Below are positions 1-8,364 of a stretch of 64,000 nt of DNA, in pieces. The first letter of the stretch is position 1. Each line of letters starts with the position of its first letter. The stretch is from Neomegalonema perideroedes DSM 15528. GTDB taxonomy: Bacteria; Pseudomonadota; Alphaproteobacteria; Rhodobacterales; Rhodobacteraceae. Made by a program: the position numbers and the translations under genes. The notes under the pieces are model-generated. The model did not search any database. It was not told the DNA's origin and was given only the letters and a program-made list of their open reading frames with translations. The DNA lies in assembly GCF_000374145.1 (NCBI RefSeq), contig NZ_KB893654.1, positions 956,995 through 1,020,994 of the forward strand, written 5' to 3'.

Positions 1-203
1 GCGGAGCGCCAATATTCCCCCGCCCGATACCAGGCGACGGCCTTCCAGGCGGGATCTCCGAAGAGCTCCGCCGCTTCGGCGGGCCGCCCTTCGAGCAAAA
101 GCCGATAGGCGCGGGCGTCGTCGGGGCGCGGGCTCTCGGCGGCCAGAGGCCCGGAGACGCATGCGGCCAGAAGCGCCGCCTGAAGAATCCTGTGGAGCCT
201 CAT
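1..203 (-). CDS. TPR-like lipoprotein of the bat operon (3' end cut by window)
   Basis: Only the first 67 codons are inside the window. The product starts with a signal peptide (MRLHRILQAALLAAC) whose LAAC looks like a lipobox with Cys15; a signal peptidase I site after LAA about nine residues later is also possible. What follows is helical and alanine-rich (ARAYRLLLEGRPAEAAELF, then AWYRAGEYW), as in a first tetratricopeptide repeat. Its ATG overlaps the stop of batB as ATGA, so it is translationally coupled as the last visible gene of the moxR-bat operon. In related operons this position holds a TPR protein (BatC/BatE-like). The family call rests on context and a short stretch, so it is moderate. 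Confidence 0.6.
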   Translation of the reverse strand, partial: MRLHRILQAALLAACVSGPLAAESPRPDDARAYRLLLEGRPAEAAELFGDPAWKAVAWYRAGEYWRS

Positions 204-1144
204 GCGCGGGCCCTCCGAAAGAGCAGCAAAATCAGAGGCAGAGCCAGCAGAAGCAGCCAATGCGAGAGATTGCGCCAGCCCCCCACGCCGACCGCCAGCC
301 GCAGAAAGTCGCCGCGCGGCGGGGCGTCCAGCGCCAGAGCCCTGAGGTCGAAGGCGCCGAGCGCGTCGGGCTTCAGCGTCACGCCGCCGCCCGCTTGCGC
401 CAGAGCCTCCAGCCGCGCCGGCTCCACGGGCGAGGGATCGACCGTCCCCGCCGCCGCCGTTCTGAGAACGTCCAGACGCGCGCCCGCCGCCGCCAGAATC
501 CGGGCCTCGCTTTCTGCTGCGGGCGAGAGGCCCCCGCCGTCGCCGATCAGAACCACCCGGGCGGAGGAGAGGGCGTTGCGCTCGACCAGACCGCGCGCCA
601 GAGCCAAGGCCCGCGCGAGGTCGGAGCCTTCGGTGGGCAGAAGCTCCGGCTTCAGCGCGGCGAGGAAATTGCGGATCTGCGTCCGCTCCAGCGCGAGGGG
701 CTGCGCGAGATAGGCGTCTCCGGCGTAGAGGATCAGCGCGGCGGGGCGCGCTCCGGCTGCGTCGATCACCCGCTCCGCCGCCGAGCGCGCCGCCGCCAGA
801 CGGCTCGGCGGCAGATCCTCCAGAGTCATGGAGCGCGAAAGGTCGATCATCAGAATCACGCCCTCGGCGGGCTTATAAGCCTCGCTCTCCTCTTCGGAGC
901 GGGGCAGGGCGGGACTCGCCAGAGCGGCGCAGAGCAGCGCCAGAACCAGCCATGTCGGATCGCGTCCCCCGCCGGGCCGGGCGCCGGGGCGCAGGAAGCT
1001 CAGAACCGGCGCCGAGAGGATCTTCGGCCAATCGTCGCCGCGCAGGAGCCTGCTCGGAATCAGCCAGCGCAGCAGAGAAAGCCCCGCCGCCGCCAGAAGC
1101 CAAGGATGGAGAAAGGCCAAATCCGCAAGAAAAGCCGCCGTCAT
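200..1144 (-). CDS. batB: BatB-like membrane protein with vWA domain
   Basis: A 314-residue inner-membrane protein of the aerotolerance (Bat) family. Two hydrophobic stretches precede the domain (about residues 8-30 and 64-80) and one ends the protein (about 290-308), so the von Willebrand factor A domain lies between membrane anchors. The MIDAS metal site is intact: D101-L-S103-R-S105, with a later LIGDGGG strand supplying the distal Asp. vWA proteins of this type are thought to work with MoxR AAA+ ATPases in assembly or repair of envelope or redox complexes; the substrate is unknown. The start lies inside the end of batA and the stop overlaps the downstream TPR gene, typical of this operon. 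Confidence 0.85.
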   Translation of the reverse strand: MTAAFLADLAFLHPWLLAAAGLSLLRWLIPSRLLRGDDWPKILSAPVLSFLRPGARPGGGRDPTWLVLALLCAALASPALPRSEEESEAYKPAEGVILMIDLSRSMTLEDLPPSRLAAARSAAERVIDAAGARPAALILYAGDAYLAQPLALERTQIRNFLAALKPELLPTEGSDLARALALARGLVERNALSSARVVLIGDGGGLSPAAESEARILAAAGARLDVLRTAAAGTVDPSPVEPARLEALAQAGGGVTLKPDALGAFDLRALALDAPPRGDFLRLAVGVGGWRNLSHWLLLLALPLILLLFRRARA

Positions 1145-2139
1145 GCGGGCCTCCGCGCGCGCAGATGCGCGAGGCCCAGCGCGAGGAGCAGCCCCGCCGC
1201 GAGGCTCAAAGGCCAGTTGCGCAGATCCTGACGCGGCGTGAAAGGCGGCGCCTCGGCCGCGCTGGCCTCGATCTTTCCGATCTCGTCATAGACGGCGCTT
1301 AATTCGCCGGTGGTGCGGGCGCGGAAGAATTTTCCGCCCCCGGCCTCCGCGACGCGCCGCAAGGCGGCTTCGTCCAGATCCGCCGAAGGGTCGATGGGAT
1401 CGCGGGAATTCGGGTCGCGCTCGCTGCCGAGGCCGATCGTATGGATGCGAAGGCCGAAGCTCCGCGCGAGGGCCGCCGCGTCCTCCGGCTCGGCTTCTCC
1501 GGCGTTATTGGCGCCGTCCGAGAGCAGGACGAGGGTTTTGCGCGACGCCGGATCCTCGCGCAGTTTGAGGATGGCCAGTCCTATGGCGTCGCCGATGGCG
1601 GTGGTGCGGCCCGCCATGCCGATCTGAGCTTCTTGCGCCGCCTGAGCCGCCGCCGAAAGATCATAAGTCACCGGGGCGGCGGAGAAGGCTTGGTCTCCGA
1701 AGAGGATCAGCCCCACGCGGTCGCCCTCGCGGGCGCGGACGAACTCCGTGGCCACGGATTTCACCGCCGTCAGACGATCCACCGCCCTTCCGTCGAGCTG
1801 GAAATCCTTGCGCTCCATGCTGAAGGAGAGGTCCAGAGCGAGGATCATGGCCCGGCCCGTGGCGGGCTGGATCACCGCGCCCGAGATCCGCGAGGGCTGA
1901 GCCAGAGCCGCCAGCAGCGCCAGCCAAGCCGCCCAAAGCAGGATCAAAGCGAGGCGTCCGCCGGAGGGCGCGCTGGGGGCGATCTCCTCCAGAGCCTCGC
2001 GCAGACGCGGCGGGGGTTCGATTCCCGGCTCTCCGCGCGCTTCGGCCCCGGAGCCGCCCCCCAGAAACAGCCTCCGCAAAAACAGCAGAGGCAAGGGCGC
2101 CAGCAGAAAGACCCAAGGCCATGCTAAGCTGAGGTTCAT
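1141..2139 (-). CDS. batA: BatA-like membrane protein with vWA domain
   Basis: A 332-residue protein starting MNLSLAWPW. A longer in-frame reading to 2526 exists, but its extra N-terminus is shadow sequence over the DUF4381 gene, and the ATG at 2139 forms an ATGA overlap with that gene's stop. Membrane segments lie at about residues 7-26, 62-81 and near the C-terminus. The vWA domain between them has a complete MIDAS motif, D103-L-S105-F-S107, followed by the MAGRTTAIGDAIG threonine loop and LLSDGANN. It is paired with BatB and MoxR. Function is inferred from the family: a metal-dependent adhesion or scaffold subunit acting with the MoxR chaperone-like ATPase. Confidence 0.87.
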   Translation of the reverse strand: MNLSLAWPWVFLLAPLPLLFLRRLFLGGGSGAEARGEPGIEPPPRLREALEEIAPSAPSGGRLALILLWAAWLALLAALAQPSRISGAVIQPATGRAMILALDLSFSMERKDFQLDGRAVDRLTAVKSVATEFVRAREGDRVGLILFGDQAFSAAPVTYDLSAAAQAAQEAQIGMAGRTTAIGDAIGLAILKLREDPASRKTLVLLSDGANNAGEAEPEDAAALARSFGLRIHTIGLGSERDPNSRDPIDPSADLDEAALRRVAEAGGGKFFRARTTGELSAVYDEIGKIEASAAEAPPFTPRQDLRNWPLSLAAGLLLALGLAHLRARRPA

Positions 2140-2600
2140 CGCGCGATCCTCCCTTGAGCCAGTTTCGCCAGCCCTGCGAGGATCGGTCCGGCGGGGGGCG
2201 GATCGGCGGCGTAAAGCTCCGCGCCGAAGACGCGCCCCGCGCCCGCCGTGAAGAAATCCGCGCCGAAAATCTCGTCGAGGCGCTTCAGCCAAGCTTCGCC
2301 CGTGAGTTTGGCGGCCTCCGGCCCCGCGCTTCTCAGCGCCACGCGCCGCAACAGCCGCGCCGCCTCGGTCAGAGCCTCCGACGGATCGCCGGGCCGCTCG
2401 CTTTGGGCGGCGAGGGCGGCGAATCGGGCGCGGGCCTCGCGCCGCCAGTCGCGGGCGCGCAGCCGCAGCGCCAGCAGCAGGCCCAGCGCCGCCAGAGCCA
2501 AAACCGCGAGCAGCAGAAAGCCCCATGGGACGGGCGCCGCCGTGGGGATGGGCGGCGCGGCGAGGTCGCGCATGCGCTCCAGAAGCTCTTCGGTCTCCAT
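2136..2600 (-). CDS. DUF4381 membrane protein of the bat operon
   Basis: A 154-residue protein starting METEELLERM. It has a short N-terminal segment, one transmembrane helix (about residues 26-45, WGFLLLAVLALAALGLLLAL) and a soluble helical tail, which matches DUF4381, a regular partner of MoxR/DUF58/BatA. A GTG immediately upstream (2603) is a possible alternative start. I prefer the ATG at 2600 because GAGGGGGG sits seven bases before it. The stop overlaps batA. Function is unknown; membrane position and operon suggest a structural partner of the vWA proteins. Confidence 0.75.
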   Translation of the reverse strand: METEELLERMRDLAAPPIPTAAPVPWGFLLLAVLALAALGLLLALRLRARDWRREARARFAALAAQSERPGDPSEALTEAARLLRRVALRSAGPEAAKLTGEAWLKRLDEIFGADFFTAGAGRVFGAELYAADPPPAGPILAGLAKLAQGRIAR

Positions 2601-2627
2601 CACGCGGCCCCCCTCATCGCAGATTCA

Positions 2628-3572
2628 TCACAGGGCGCCTTGCGCGACGAGGGCGGCGTAGACCTCCTGCGGCGTCTCAGGCGCGACGAAAGGCGTCCCC
2701 GCCCGCCGCAAAGCCGTCCTCAGAGCCTCGCCCCGGGCCGCGAGCTTCTCGCGGAGGAGGGCGCGGGCGCGGGAATCGAGCCGCGCGACGCGCTCCTCGC
2801 CTTCGGGGGTTTTGAAGCGATAGAGGCCGGACTCCAGCCCCTCGCGCTCGACGGGATCCTCGATCAGGACCGCCGCCAGACGCCCCCGCTCGCCCGCCTC
2901 GCCGAGCGCCGCTTCGAAGCCTTCGCCGGGATCGTCCATCCCCGTGACCAGAACGAAGACTCCGAAGCCGCGTCCGGCGCGGTTCAGCATCCGCCCGAAG
3001 ACCTCCGCGAGCGGCCGGGCGGGCGGCTTCTCCGCGCGGCGGCGCAGCCCCAGAGCGAAGCCCTCCGCGAGCAGATGGACGCCCGCCAAAGCCCCTTGCT
3101 CGCCGTTGCGGGCGGGCGAGATCTCAAGATCGAGATCGGTGAAGACGGCGGCGGCGGTCCGGTCCCGCGCGGCGGCGAGTCCCCAGAGCAAAGCGGCGCC
3201 CGCCTCTCCCGCCGTCACGGCCCGCAGGCGGCGCGAGCCGGTGAACATGCTCGCGCGGAGATCCACGACCACCGTGGCCCCGCGCTGACGCTCCTCGCGA
3301 TACATGCGCGTATGGGGCGCTCCGGTGCGGGCGGTGGCCTTCCAGTCGATGCGGCGCAGATCGTCGCCGGGGGCGTAGAGGCGCAGATCGTCGAATTCGA
3401 GCCCCTGTCCCCGGCGTCGGGTGCGGGTTTCGCCCGAAAGCTGAGTGATGGCGCGCAGGCTGCGGGAATCGATCCGCGCGGCCTCGGCGCGCAGGCCGAT
3501 CAGCCGATCCAGCGGCAAGGCGACGGCCTCCGCCGTCTCCGCCTCCCGGTTCTCTCTTCCGAATCCCCACAT
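2628..3572 (-). CDS. DUF58 domain protein, MoxR partner
   Basis: A 314-residue soluble protein with the DUF58 signature around residues 55-95: RRRGQGLEFDDLR followed by YAPGDDLRRIDWKATAR and a YREE element. DUF58 proteins are predicted to be vWA-like and are nearly always encoded next to MoxR ATPases. The rest (VVVDLRASMF, then VFVLVTGMDD) fits a degenerate vWA fold. The gene lies 19 bases after moxR and 27 before the DUF4381 gene, on the same strand. The biochemical role is not established. The family call is secure from the signature and the neighbours. Confidence 0.85.
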   Translation of the reverse strand: MWGFGRENREAETAEAVALPLDRLIGLRAEAARIDSRSLRAITQLSGETRTRRRGQGLEFDDLRLYAPGDDLRRIDWKATARTGAPHTRMYREERQRGATVVVDLRASMFTGSRRLRAVTAGEAGAALLWGLAAARDRTAAAVFTDLDLEISPARNGEQGALAGVHLLAEGFALGLRRRAEKPPARPLAEVFGRMLNRAGRGFGVFVLVTGMDDPGEGFEAALGEAGERGRLAAVLIEDPVEREGLESGLYRFKTPEGEERVARLDSRARALLREKLAARGEALRTALRRAGTPFVAPETPQEVYAALVAQGAL

Positions 3573-3591
3573 GCCGAGGCCCTCCCGCGGC

Positions 3592-4590
3592 TCAGAGGAC
3601 CGGCGTCCGCCGCAGGATCTCGGCCATGACGCCCCGCGCGGTCTCGCCTTCGGCGCGGGCGCGATAGCTCAGCCCGATGCGGCCGGACAGCGCGTCGAGA
3701 GCCAATTCCTCGACGTCGGCGGGCAGGACGTGGTCCCGCTCGAGCAGCCAGGCCCGCGCCTGAGCCGCCGCCGCCAGACCCAGAGAGCCGCGCGGACTGG
3801 CCGGATGGGCGATCTTCGCGGCGGCTTCTCCGGCGGCGCCCGCGCCGCGCGTGGCGGCGACCAGCCGCACGATGAAGTCGCGGACGGCGGGCGAAACATG
3901 CACCTCCGCCGCCGCCGCCTTGGCGGCCAGCACCGCCTCAAGGCCGATCAGGGGCTGAGCTTTGGGTTTTTCGGCTTCGCCGTGGCGCTCCTCCAGCGCG
4001 AGGTCGAGAATGGCGCGCTCTTCGAGGGCGTCGGGCATCTCCAGCGTCACATAGAAGAGGAAGCGATCCAGCTGCGCCTCGGGCAGAGGATAGACGCCTT
4101 CATGCTCCAGAGGATTTTGCGTCGCGGCCACGAGGAAGGGCGGCGCGAGTTTGCGCGTGACGCCGCCATGGGTGATCTGGCCTTCCGCCATGGCTTCGAG
4201 CAGGGCGCTCTGCACTTTGGGCGGCGCGCGGTTGATCTCGTCCACAAGAACGACGTTGCTGAACAAAGGCCCTTCGGAGAATTCGAAGCTTCCGGTTTGC
4301 GGCCGCAGCACGTCGGCGCCGGTGAGGTCGGAGGGCAGCAGATCCGGCGTGGCCTGAATGCGGGCGAAGCGCGTCGAGAGGGTTTCGGCGAAGAGCTTCA
4401 CCGCGCGGGTCTTGGCGAGTCCCGGCGCGCCCTCGACGAGCAGATGCCCCCCCGCCAGCAAGGCGATCAGCAGCCGGTCGATCAAAGCCTCGCGCCCGAC
4501 GAGCTTGCGCAGAAGCTCGGCGCGGGCTTGGGCGAAGGCGGCTTGAACCTCGGTCTCCGCAGGGGCGGTCCGCCGAAGCGAATCCTGCAT
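3592..4590 (-). CDS. moxR: MoxR family AAA+ ATPase
   Basis: A 332-residue AAA+ ATPase of the MoxR family, first gene of the bat operon. Walker A is GAPGLAKT (residues 54-61) and Walker B is VVLVDEINR with D117-E118; the AATQNP sensor-1 stretch and the EAQLDRF arginine-finger region follow. MoxR proteins are chaperone-like ATPases that activate or insert cofactors into partner complexes together with vWA proteins. The start at 4590 (MQDSLRRTAP) is chosen because GGAGGAG lies eight bases upstream; a longer in-frame extension to 4803 runs into the GNAT gene and has no homologous character. Gene order moxR-DUF58-DUF4381-batA-batB is canonical. Confidence 0.9.
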   Translation of the reverse strand: MQDSLRRTAPAETEVQAAFAQARAELLRKLVGREALIDRLLIALLAGGHLLVEGAPGLAKTRAVKLFAETLSTRFARIQATPDLLPSDLTGADVLRPQTGSFEFSEGPLFSNVVLVDEINRAPPKVQSALLEAMAEGQITHGGVTRKLAPPFLVAATQNPLEHEGVYPLPEAQLDRFLFYVTLEMPDALEERAILDLALEERHGEAEKPKAQPLIGLEAVLAAKAAAAEVHVSPAVRDFIVRLVAATRGAGAAGEAAAKIAHPASPRGSLGLAAAAQARAWLLERDHVLPADVEELALDALSGRIGLSYRARAEGETARGVMAEILRRTPVL

Positions 4591-4720
4591 GGGGGGTCTC
4601 CTCCGGGGCCGCTTTATGGGGTGGCGGCGCGTCGGATGCGGCGAAGGCGGCGCGCTTGGAGGCCACCATGGACCAATCCCCGCCCCGGCGCATTGCGACC
4701 AAAGTTGAAACCCGGGCCCC

Positions 4721-5038
4721 TCAGCCCCGCGCGGGATCTTCGCCCGGCGCCGTCGTGAAGAGCTCCGCCCATTCGGGATGGCGCGCATATTGGCCGCGCA
4801 CATAGGGGCAAGAGGGAATGATGCGGAATCCCTGCGCGCGGGCGTCGGCCAGCAGAGCGTCGAGCAGGGCGCGGGCGACGCCCTCGCCCGCCATGCTCTC
4901 GGGGACGCCGGTGTGGTCGGCGCTGAGGCGGCCGGGGCCGCGATGGGTGAAGGTCAGCTCGCCCTCGCCCTCGACGCCTTCGATGCGGGCGACGTAGCGG
5001 CCGTGACGGGGGTCGGTTTCTTCGCGAAGGATCTGCAT
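4721..5038 (-). CDS. Small GNAT-type N-acetyltransferase (YjdJ-like)
   Basis: A 105-residue protein with the features of the short GNAT family (COG2388): ELTFTHRGPGRLSADHTGVPESMAGEGVARALL, where the final V/A-x-x-G-x-A stretch is the acetyl-CoA pyrophosphate loop, then AQGFRIIPSCPYVRGQYARHPEW near the C-terminus. The CPYV...HPE ending is typical of this subfamily. Substrate unknown. It is a single gene separated from moxR by 130 bases, and its upstream region is shared with the divergent sulfide dehydrogenase operon. Confidence 0.8.
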   Translation of the reverse strand: MQILREETDPRHGRYVARIEGVEGEGELTFTHRGPGRLSADHTGVPESMAGEGVARALLDALLADARAQGFRIIPSCPYVRGQYARHPEWAELFTTAPGEDPARG

Positions 5039-5132
5039 GACGAGGCTCCCTGAACAGGCGGCGTGAAGATTCTCGACGCCGCGACTCCGCGCCGCCGTCC
5101 AGCTCCGGCGATCGCGGCTTGGGCGGGCGCGC

Positions 5133-5158
5133 TTGCCTTCTCATGCATGATGAGGCAA
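5133..5158. promoter_or_regulatory. Imperfect inverted repeat between divergent GNAT and fccB genes
   Basis: TTGCCT at 5133-5138 pairs with AGGCAA at 5153-5158, and inner TCAT pairs with ATGA around a GC centre, with a two-base bulge on the left side. It sits about 130 bases before the fccB start and 95 bases before the GNAT start, in the divergent intergenic region. A repressor operator is plausible, since sulfide-responsive operons are often under ArsR-type repressors, but no match to a named regulator site is claimed. Confidence 0.3.
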
Positions 5159-5288
5159 AGCTTGTGAGGATTCCAGATAAGCGTCCGGGATCTTGCTGGC
5201 CGGTTCGGCCGCGCTCCTCGGCATGTCTTTCCCGTCGGCGTCGCGGTCGTCCACCGGCTCCCATAAAAAACCCTGCGGGAGGGCCGTC

Positions 5289-6623
5289 ATGATCAAACGT
5301 CGCAGCTTTCTGATCGGAGCCGCCGCCGGGGCGGGCGTTCTGAGTCTGAACGGAGGCCGTCTTCTGGCGGCGCCCTCGGTGTTGAGCTCCAATGTTCAGC
5401 TCATGCCGCGCGAGGGCTCGGCGCCGCGCATCGTGATCTGCGGCGGCGGCTGGGGCGGCCTGACCGCCGCGCGCCACCTCCGCGAGGAGATCCCCGACGC
5501 CGACGTGATCCTGCTGGAGCGCAATCCCTTCTTCTGGTCCTGCCCGATGAGCAATAAATGGCTCATCGACGTGGTGGACACCAGCTTCCTCACCCATGAC
5601 ATGCTCGCGCCGGCCCAAGCCCACGGCTATAAGCTCGTGCAATGCGAGATCACCGAGATCGAGCGCGATAAGAAGCAGGTCCGCACCTCCAAGGGCGTGG
5701 TGGATTACGATTATCTCATCCTATCGGGCGGCATCCGCAACGATTATGAGGCGTGGTTTGGAAACGACCAGACCGCCATCGAACAGACGCGGCGGAATTT
5801 CCCCTCGGCCTATATTCCCAGCTCCGAGCATATCGCGCTCAAGAATAAGCTGAAGAACTTCAAGGGCGGGACCATCGTCATGACCCTGCCGCCGCCGCCC
5901 CATCGCTGCCCGCCCTCGCCCTATGAGCGGGCTTGTCTGATGGCTTGGCACATCAAGACCAACAACATCCCCGGCAAGATCCTGATTCTGGATCCGAAGC
6001 CCCGGATCGCGCCCATCGGGGCGGGCTATAAGGCCGCCTTCGACGAGCTGTATCCCGACATCATCACCCATGTGCCCAACGCCAAGGTGAAATCGGTGGA
6101 TCCCTTCAACAAGAGCATCAGCACCGAGGCCGGAGACTTCGATTTCGACGACGCCGTGCTCATGCCGCCGCATCAGGCTTCGGATCTCGTCTGGCGGGCG
6201 GATCTCATCGGCAAGGACGCCGAGGGCAAGCCCACCGGATGGGCCGATATGAATCCCCGCCTCTACCACGCCAATTCCGATGAAGACGTCTATATCGTCG
6301 GCGACAGCATGGGCGCGATCTCGCCGCATTTCGGGCATTACCCGAAAAGCGGCCATGTCGCGAATTACATTGCGAAAATCGTCTCGCGCAACATCGCCCA
6401 GCGCGTGCGCGGCGAGGAGGTCGTGGCCGAATTGCCGGATAATCTCTGCTATATGCTGGTCAACGGCGATCCGCTGGAGGCCATTTCCGTGGAATTCCTT
6501 TATGACGTCGGCTCGGACGGGCTGGTGCGTCAGACTCAAATCGACATCGACGTGCGCACGCCCGATCTGATGGATGAGGATTTCGTCTGGATCAAAGGAA
6601 TGTTCGATGACTTCCTCGTCTGA
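5289..6623 (+). CDS. fccB: Flavocytochrome c sulfide dehydrogenase flavoprotein subunit (FccB/SoxF-like)
   Basis: A 444-residue FAD-dependent sulfide oxidoreductase exported by Tat: the N-terminus MIKRRSFLIGAAAGAGVLSL has a twin-arginine and hydrophobic core. The FAD dinucleotide fold is ICGGGWGG (about residues 50-57). The Cys in FFWSCPMSN aligns with the position that binds FAD covalently in this family, and RCPPSPYERA with the second family cysteine (inference from memory of the family). The C-terminus carries VYIVGDSMGA, the second FAD-contact motif. The start at 5289 is chosen for the Tat signal and the GGGAGG upstream. SoxY-like and SoxZ-like genes follow, overlapping or closely spaced. 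No cytochrome subunit gene (fccA) is adjacent. Confidence 0.85.
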   Translation: MIKRRSFLIGAAAGAGVLSLNGGRLLAAPSVLSSNVQLMPREGSAPRIVICGGGWGGLTAARHLREEIPDADVILLERNPFFWSCPMSNKWLIDVVDTSFLTHDMLAPAQAHGYKLVQCEITEIERDKKQVRTSKGVVDYDYLILSGGIRNDYEAWFGNDQTAIEQTRRNFPSAYIPSSEHIALKNKLKNFKGGTIVMTLPPPPHRCPPSPYERACLMAWHIKTNNIPGKILILDPKPRIAPIGAGYKAAFDELYPDIITHVPNAKVKSVDPFNKSISTEAGDFDFDDAVLMPPHQASDLVWRADLIGKDAEGKPTGWADMNPRLYHANSDEDVYIVGDSMGAISPHFGHYPKSGHVANYIAKIVSRNIAQRVRGEEVVAELPDNLCYMLVNGDPLEAISVEFLYDVGSDGLVRQTQIDIDVRTPDLMDEDFVWIKGMFDDFLV

Positions 6624-7101
6624 GCCCGACCGGCGCCGGATTCTGCTCGGGGCGGCGGGGGCGGCTCTGGGGGCGGCTCTGCCGCTCTCCGGAGCCCGCG
6701 CCCAGGAGCTGGCCACCACCGCCGAGGCCCAGCCTGATTCCGCCGAAGCCGACCGCATCGCGGCCGAGTTCCTCGGCGGCGTCGCGCCGCAGGCTTCGGG
6801 GCTGAAGCTGGAGGCCCCGGAGACGGCCGACAACCCCGCCGCCGTGCCGCTGCACGTCGTCGTGACGGAGCCGCTCGCGGAAGACCTCTGGTGCGAGGAG
6901 CTGATCGTGATCGCCGAGCGCAATCCTCTGCCTCTGGCCTGCCGCTACCGCTTTTCGGCGGCGACGGGCGCGGCCGAGGTCGCGCTGCGGGTGCGGCTGA
7001 TTCAAAGCATGGAGATCCGGGCTCTGGCCCGCCTGAGCGACGGCCGCGTGCTGGAGGCCCGCGCCGCGGTCGAAAGCGGCGTCGGCGGATGCGGCATGTG
7101 A
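6607..7101 (+). CDS. soxY: SoxY-like sulfur carrier subunit
   Basis: A 164-residue periplasmic protein. DRRRILLGAAGAALGAALPL is a Tat-type signal, so it would be exported folded with its partner. The C-terminus ends GVGGCGM, the swinging arm that carries sulfur on its cysteine in thiosulfate oxidation; the usual ending is GGCGG, so the last residue is substituted. The middle (PLHVVVTEPLAEDLWCEELIVIAERNPLP) matches the SoxY immunoglobulin-like core. The ATG at 6607 overlaps the fccB end by 17 bases, indicating coupling. It probably forms a heterodimer with the next gene product and exchanges sulfane sulfur with the FccB flavoprotein. Confidence 0.82.
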   Translation: MTSSSEPDRRRILLGAAGAALGAALPLSGARAQELATTAEAQPDSAEADRIAAEFLGGVAPQASGLKLEAPETADNPAAVPLHVVVTEPLAEDLWCEELIVIAERNPLPLACRYRFSAATGAAEVALRVRLIQSMEIRALARLSDGRVLEARAAVESGVGGCGM

Positions 7102-7111
7102 GGAGGCGAGA

Positions 7112-7444
7112 ATGAGCAGACCCCCGAGAATCTGGATGAGTTCGGCGACGCCTGCTCAAGGCGAGGTCGTCCGCGTCCGCGCCCAGATGCAGCATGTGAT
7201 GGAGAGCGGCTTCCGCCTCGACTGGAACGGCGCGCCTCTGGAGCGCAATCTCCTCACGCGCTTTGAGGCGCGGCTCAATGAAACCCTCCTGATCGAATGG
7301 GAGCCGGGCCCTTCGATTTCGCAGAATCCCTACGTCGAATTCGCCTTCGCCGCCCGCGAGAGCGGAACCCTGCGCATGCTTTGGCTCGACGATCAGGGCA
7401 TGCGGCTCGAAGCGGAGCGCGAGATCCTCGTGGCCCCCGCCTGA
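7112..7444 (+). CDS. soxZ: SoxZ-like sulfur carrier partner
   Basis: A 110-residue beta-rich protein without a signal peptide, as expected for SoxZ, which travels through Tat bound to SoxY. Family features: RIWMSSATPAQGEVVRVRAQMQHVMESGF at the N-terminus and NPYVEFAFAARESGTLRMLWLDDQG near the C-terminus. It starts ten bases after soxY with a GGAGG upstream. No soxXA, soxB or soxCD is visible, so this is a carrier pair dedicated to the flavoprotein rather than a full Sox pathway in this window. Confidence 0.85.
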   Translation: MSRPPRIWMSSATPAQGEVVRVRAQMQHVMESGFRLDWNGAPLERNLLTRFEARLNETLLIEWEPGPSISQNPYVEFAFAARESGTLRMLWLDDQGMRLEAEREILVAPA

Positions 7445-7523
7445 TGGGGCCTGAAAGCATGCGCGCCCGGCGATCCTGTGCTAATCCTCCCGGCGCGGAG
7501 CGAAAGCGAGGGAGAGCGACCGG

Positions 7524-8348
7524 ATGAGCGCGCAGCCGAAGACCAAAGGACGGATCACGCCTCAGGACATCCGCGCCTTGAAGGGCGCGGCGCCCGTCGT
7601 CTGTCTGACGGCCTACACCACGCCGGTGGCCAAGCTCGCGGATGCGGAATGCGACCTCGTGCTGGTGGGCGACAGCCTCGGCATGGTGCTGCACGGCCTG
7701 CCCTCGACCTTGGGCGTCACCCTAGAGATGATGATCCTCCATGGCCAAGCCGTGGCGCGGGGCCTAACGCGGGCCTGCATGGTGGTGGACATGCCCTTCG
7801 GCTCTTATGAGGAGGGGCCGCGGCAGGCTTTCCGCAACGCCGCCCGCATCATGGCCGAGACCGGCGCTCAGGCGGTGAAGCTGGAGGGCGGGCTCCATAT
7901 GGCCGAGACCGCGGCCTTTCTCGTGGCGCGCGGGATTCCGGTGATGGGCCATGTCGGGCTGACGCCGCAGGCGGTGAACGCTCTGGGCGGGTATAAGCTC
8001 CAAGGCCGGGGCGCCGACGCCGACCGCGTCTTGCGCGACGCCGAGGCTCTGGCGGAGGCGGGGGCCTTCGCGGTGGTGCTGGAGAAGATCCCGACCGAAC
8101 TCGGCGCGCGGATTTCGAAGATTCTGCCGGTCCCGACCATCGGCATCGGCGCGGGCGCCGCCTGCGACGGACAGGTGCTGGTGATCGACGATCTGTTCGG
8201 GCTCTTCGAGGATTTCCGCCCGAAATTCGTCAAGCGCTACGCCGAATTCGGCCGCGACGGACGCGCCGCCGTGGCGGCCTACGCCGCCGAGGTCCGCGCG
8301 CGGAGCTTCCCCGCGCCCGAACATGGCTTTTCCGACAAGGCGCCCTGA
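7524..8348 (+). CDS. panB: 3-methyl-2-oxobutanoate hydroxymethyltransferase
   Basis: A 274-residue TIM-barrel enzyme of pantothenate (coenzyme A) synthesis. It transfers a hydroxymethyl group from methylenetetrahydrofolate to alpha-ketoisovalerate to give ketopantoate. Signatures in order: [28 protein letters not shown] (metal-binding Asp), [36 protein letters not shown] (catalytic Glu region) and [23 protein letters not shown]. Length is normal. panC is not adjacent. The next gene is convergent, 16 bases away. Confidence 0.95.
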   Translation: MSAQPKTKGRITPQDIRALKGAAPVVCLTAYTTPVAKLADAECDLVLVGDSLGMVLHGLPSTLGVTLEMMILHGQAVARGLTRACMVVDMPFGSYEEGPRQAFRNAARIMAETGAQAVKLEGGLHMAETAAFLVARGIPVMGHVGLTPQAVNALGGYKLQGRGADADRVLRDAEALAEAGAFAVVLEKIPTELGARISKILPVPTIGIGAGAACDGQVLVIDDLFGLFEDFRPKFVKRYAEFGRDGRAAVAAYAAEVRARSFPAPEHGFSDKAP

Positions 8349-8364
8349 GCGCCTTTCAGGAAGA

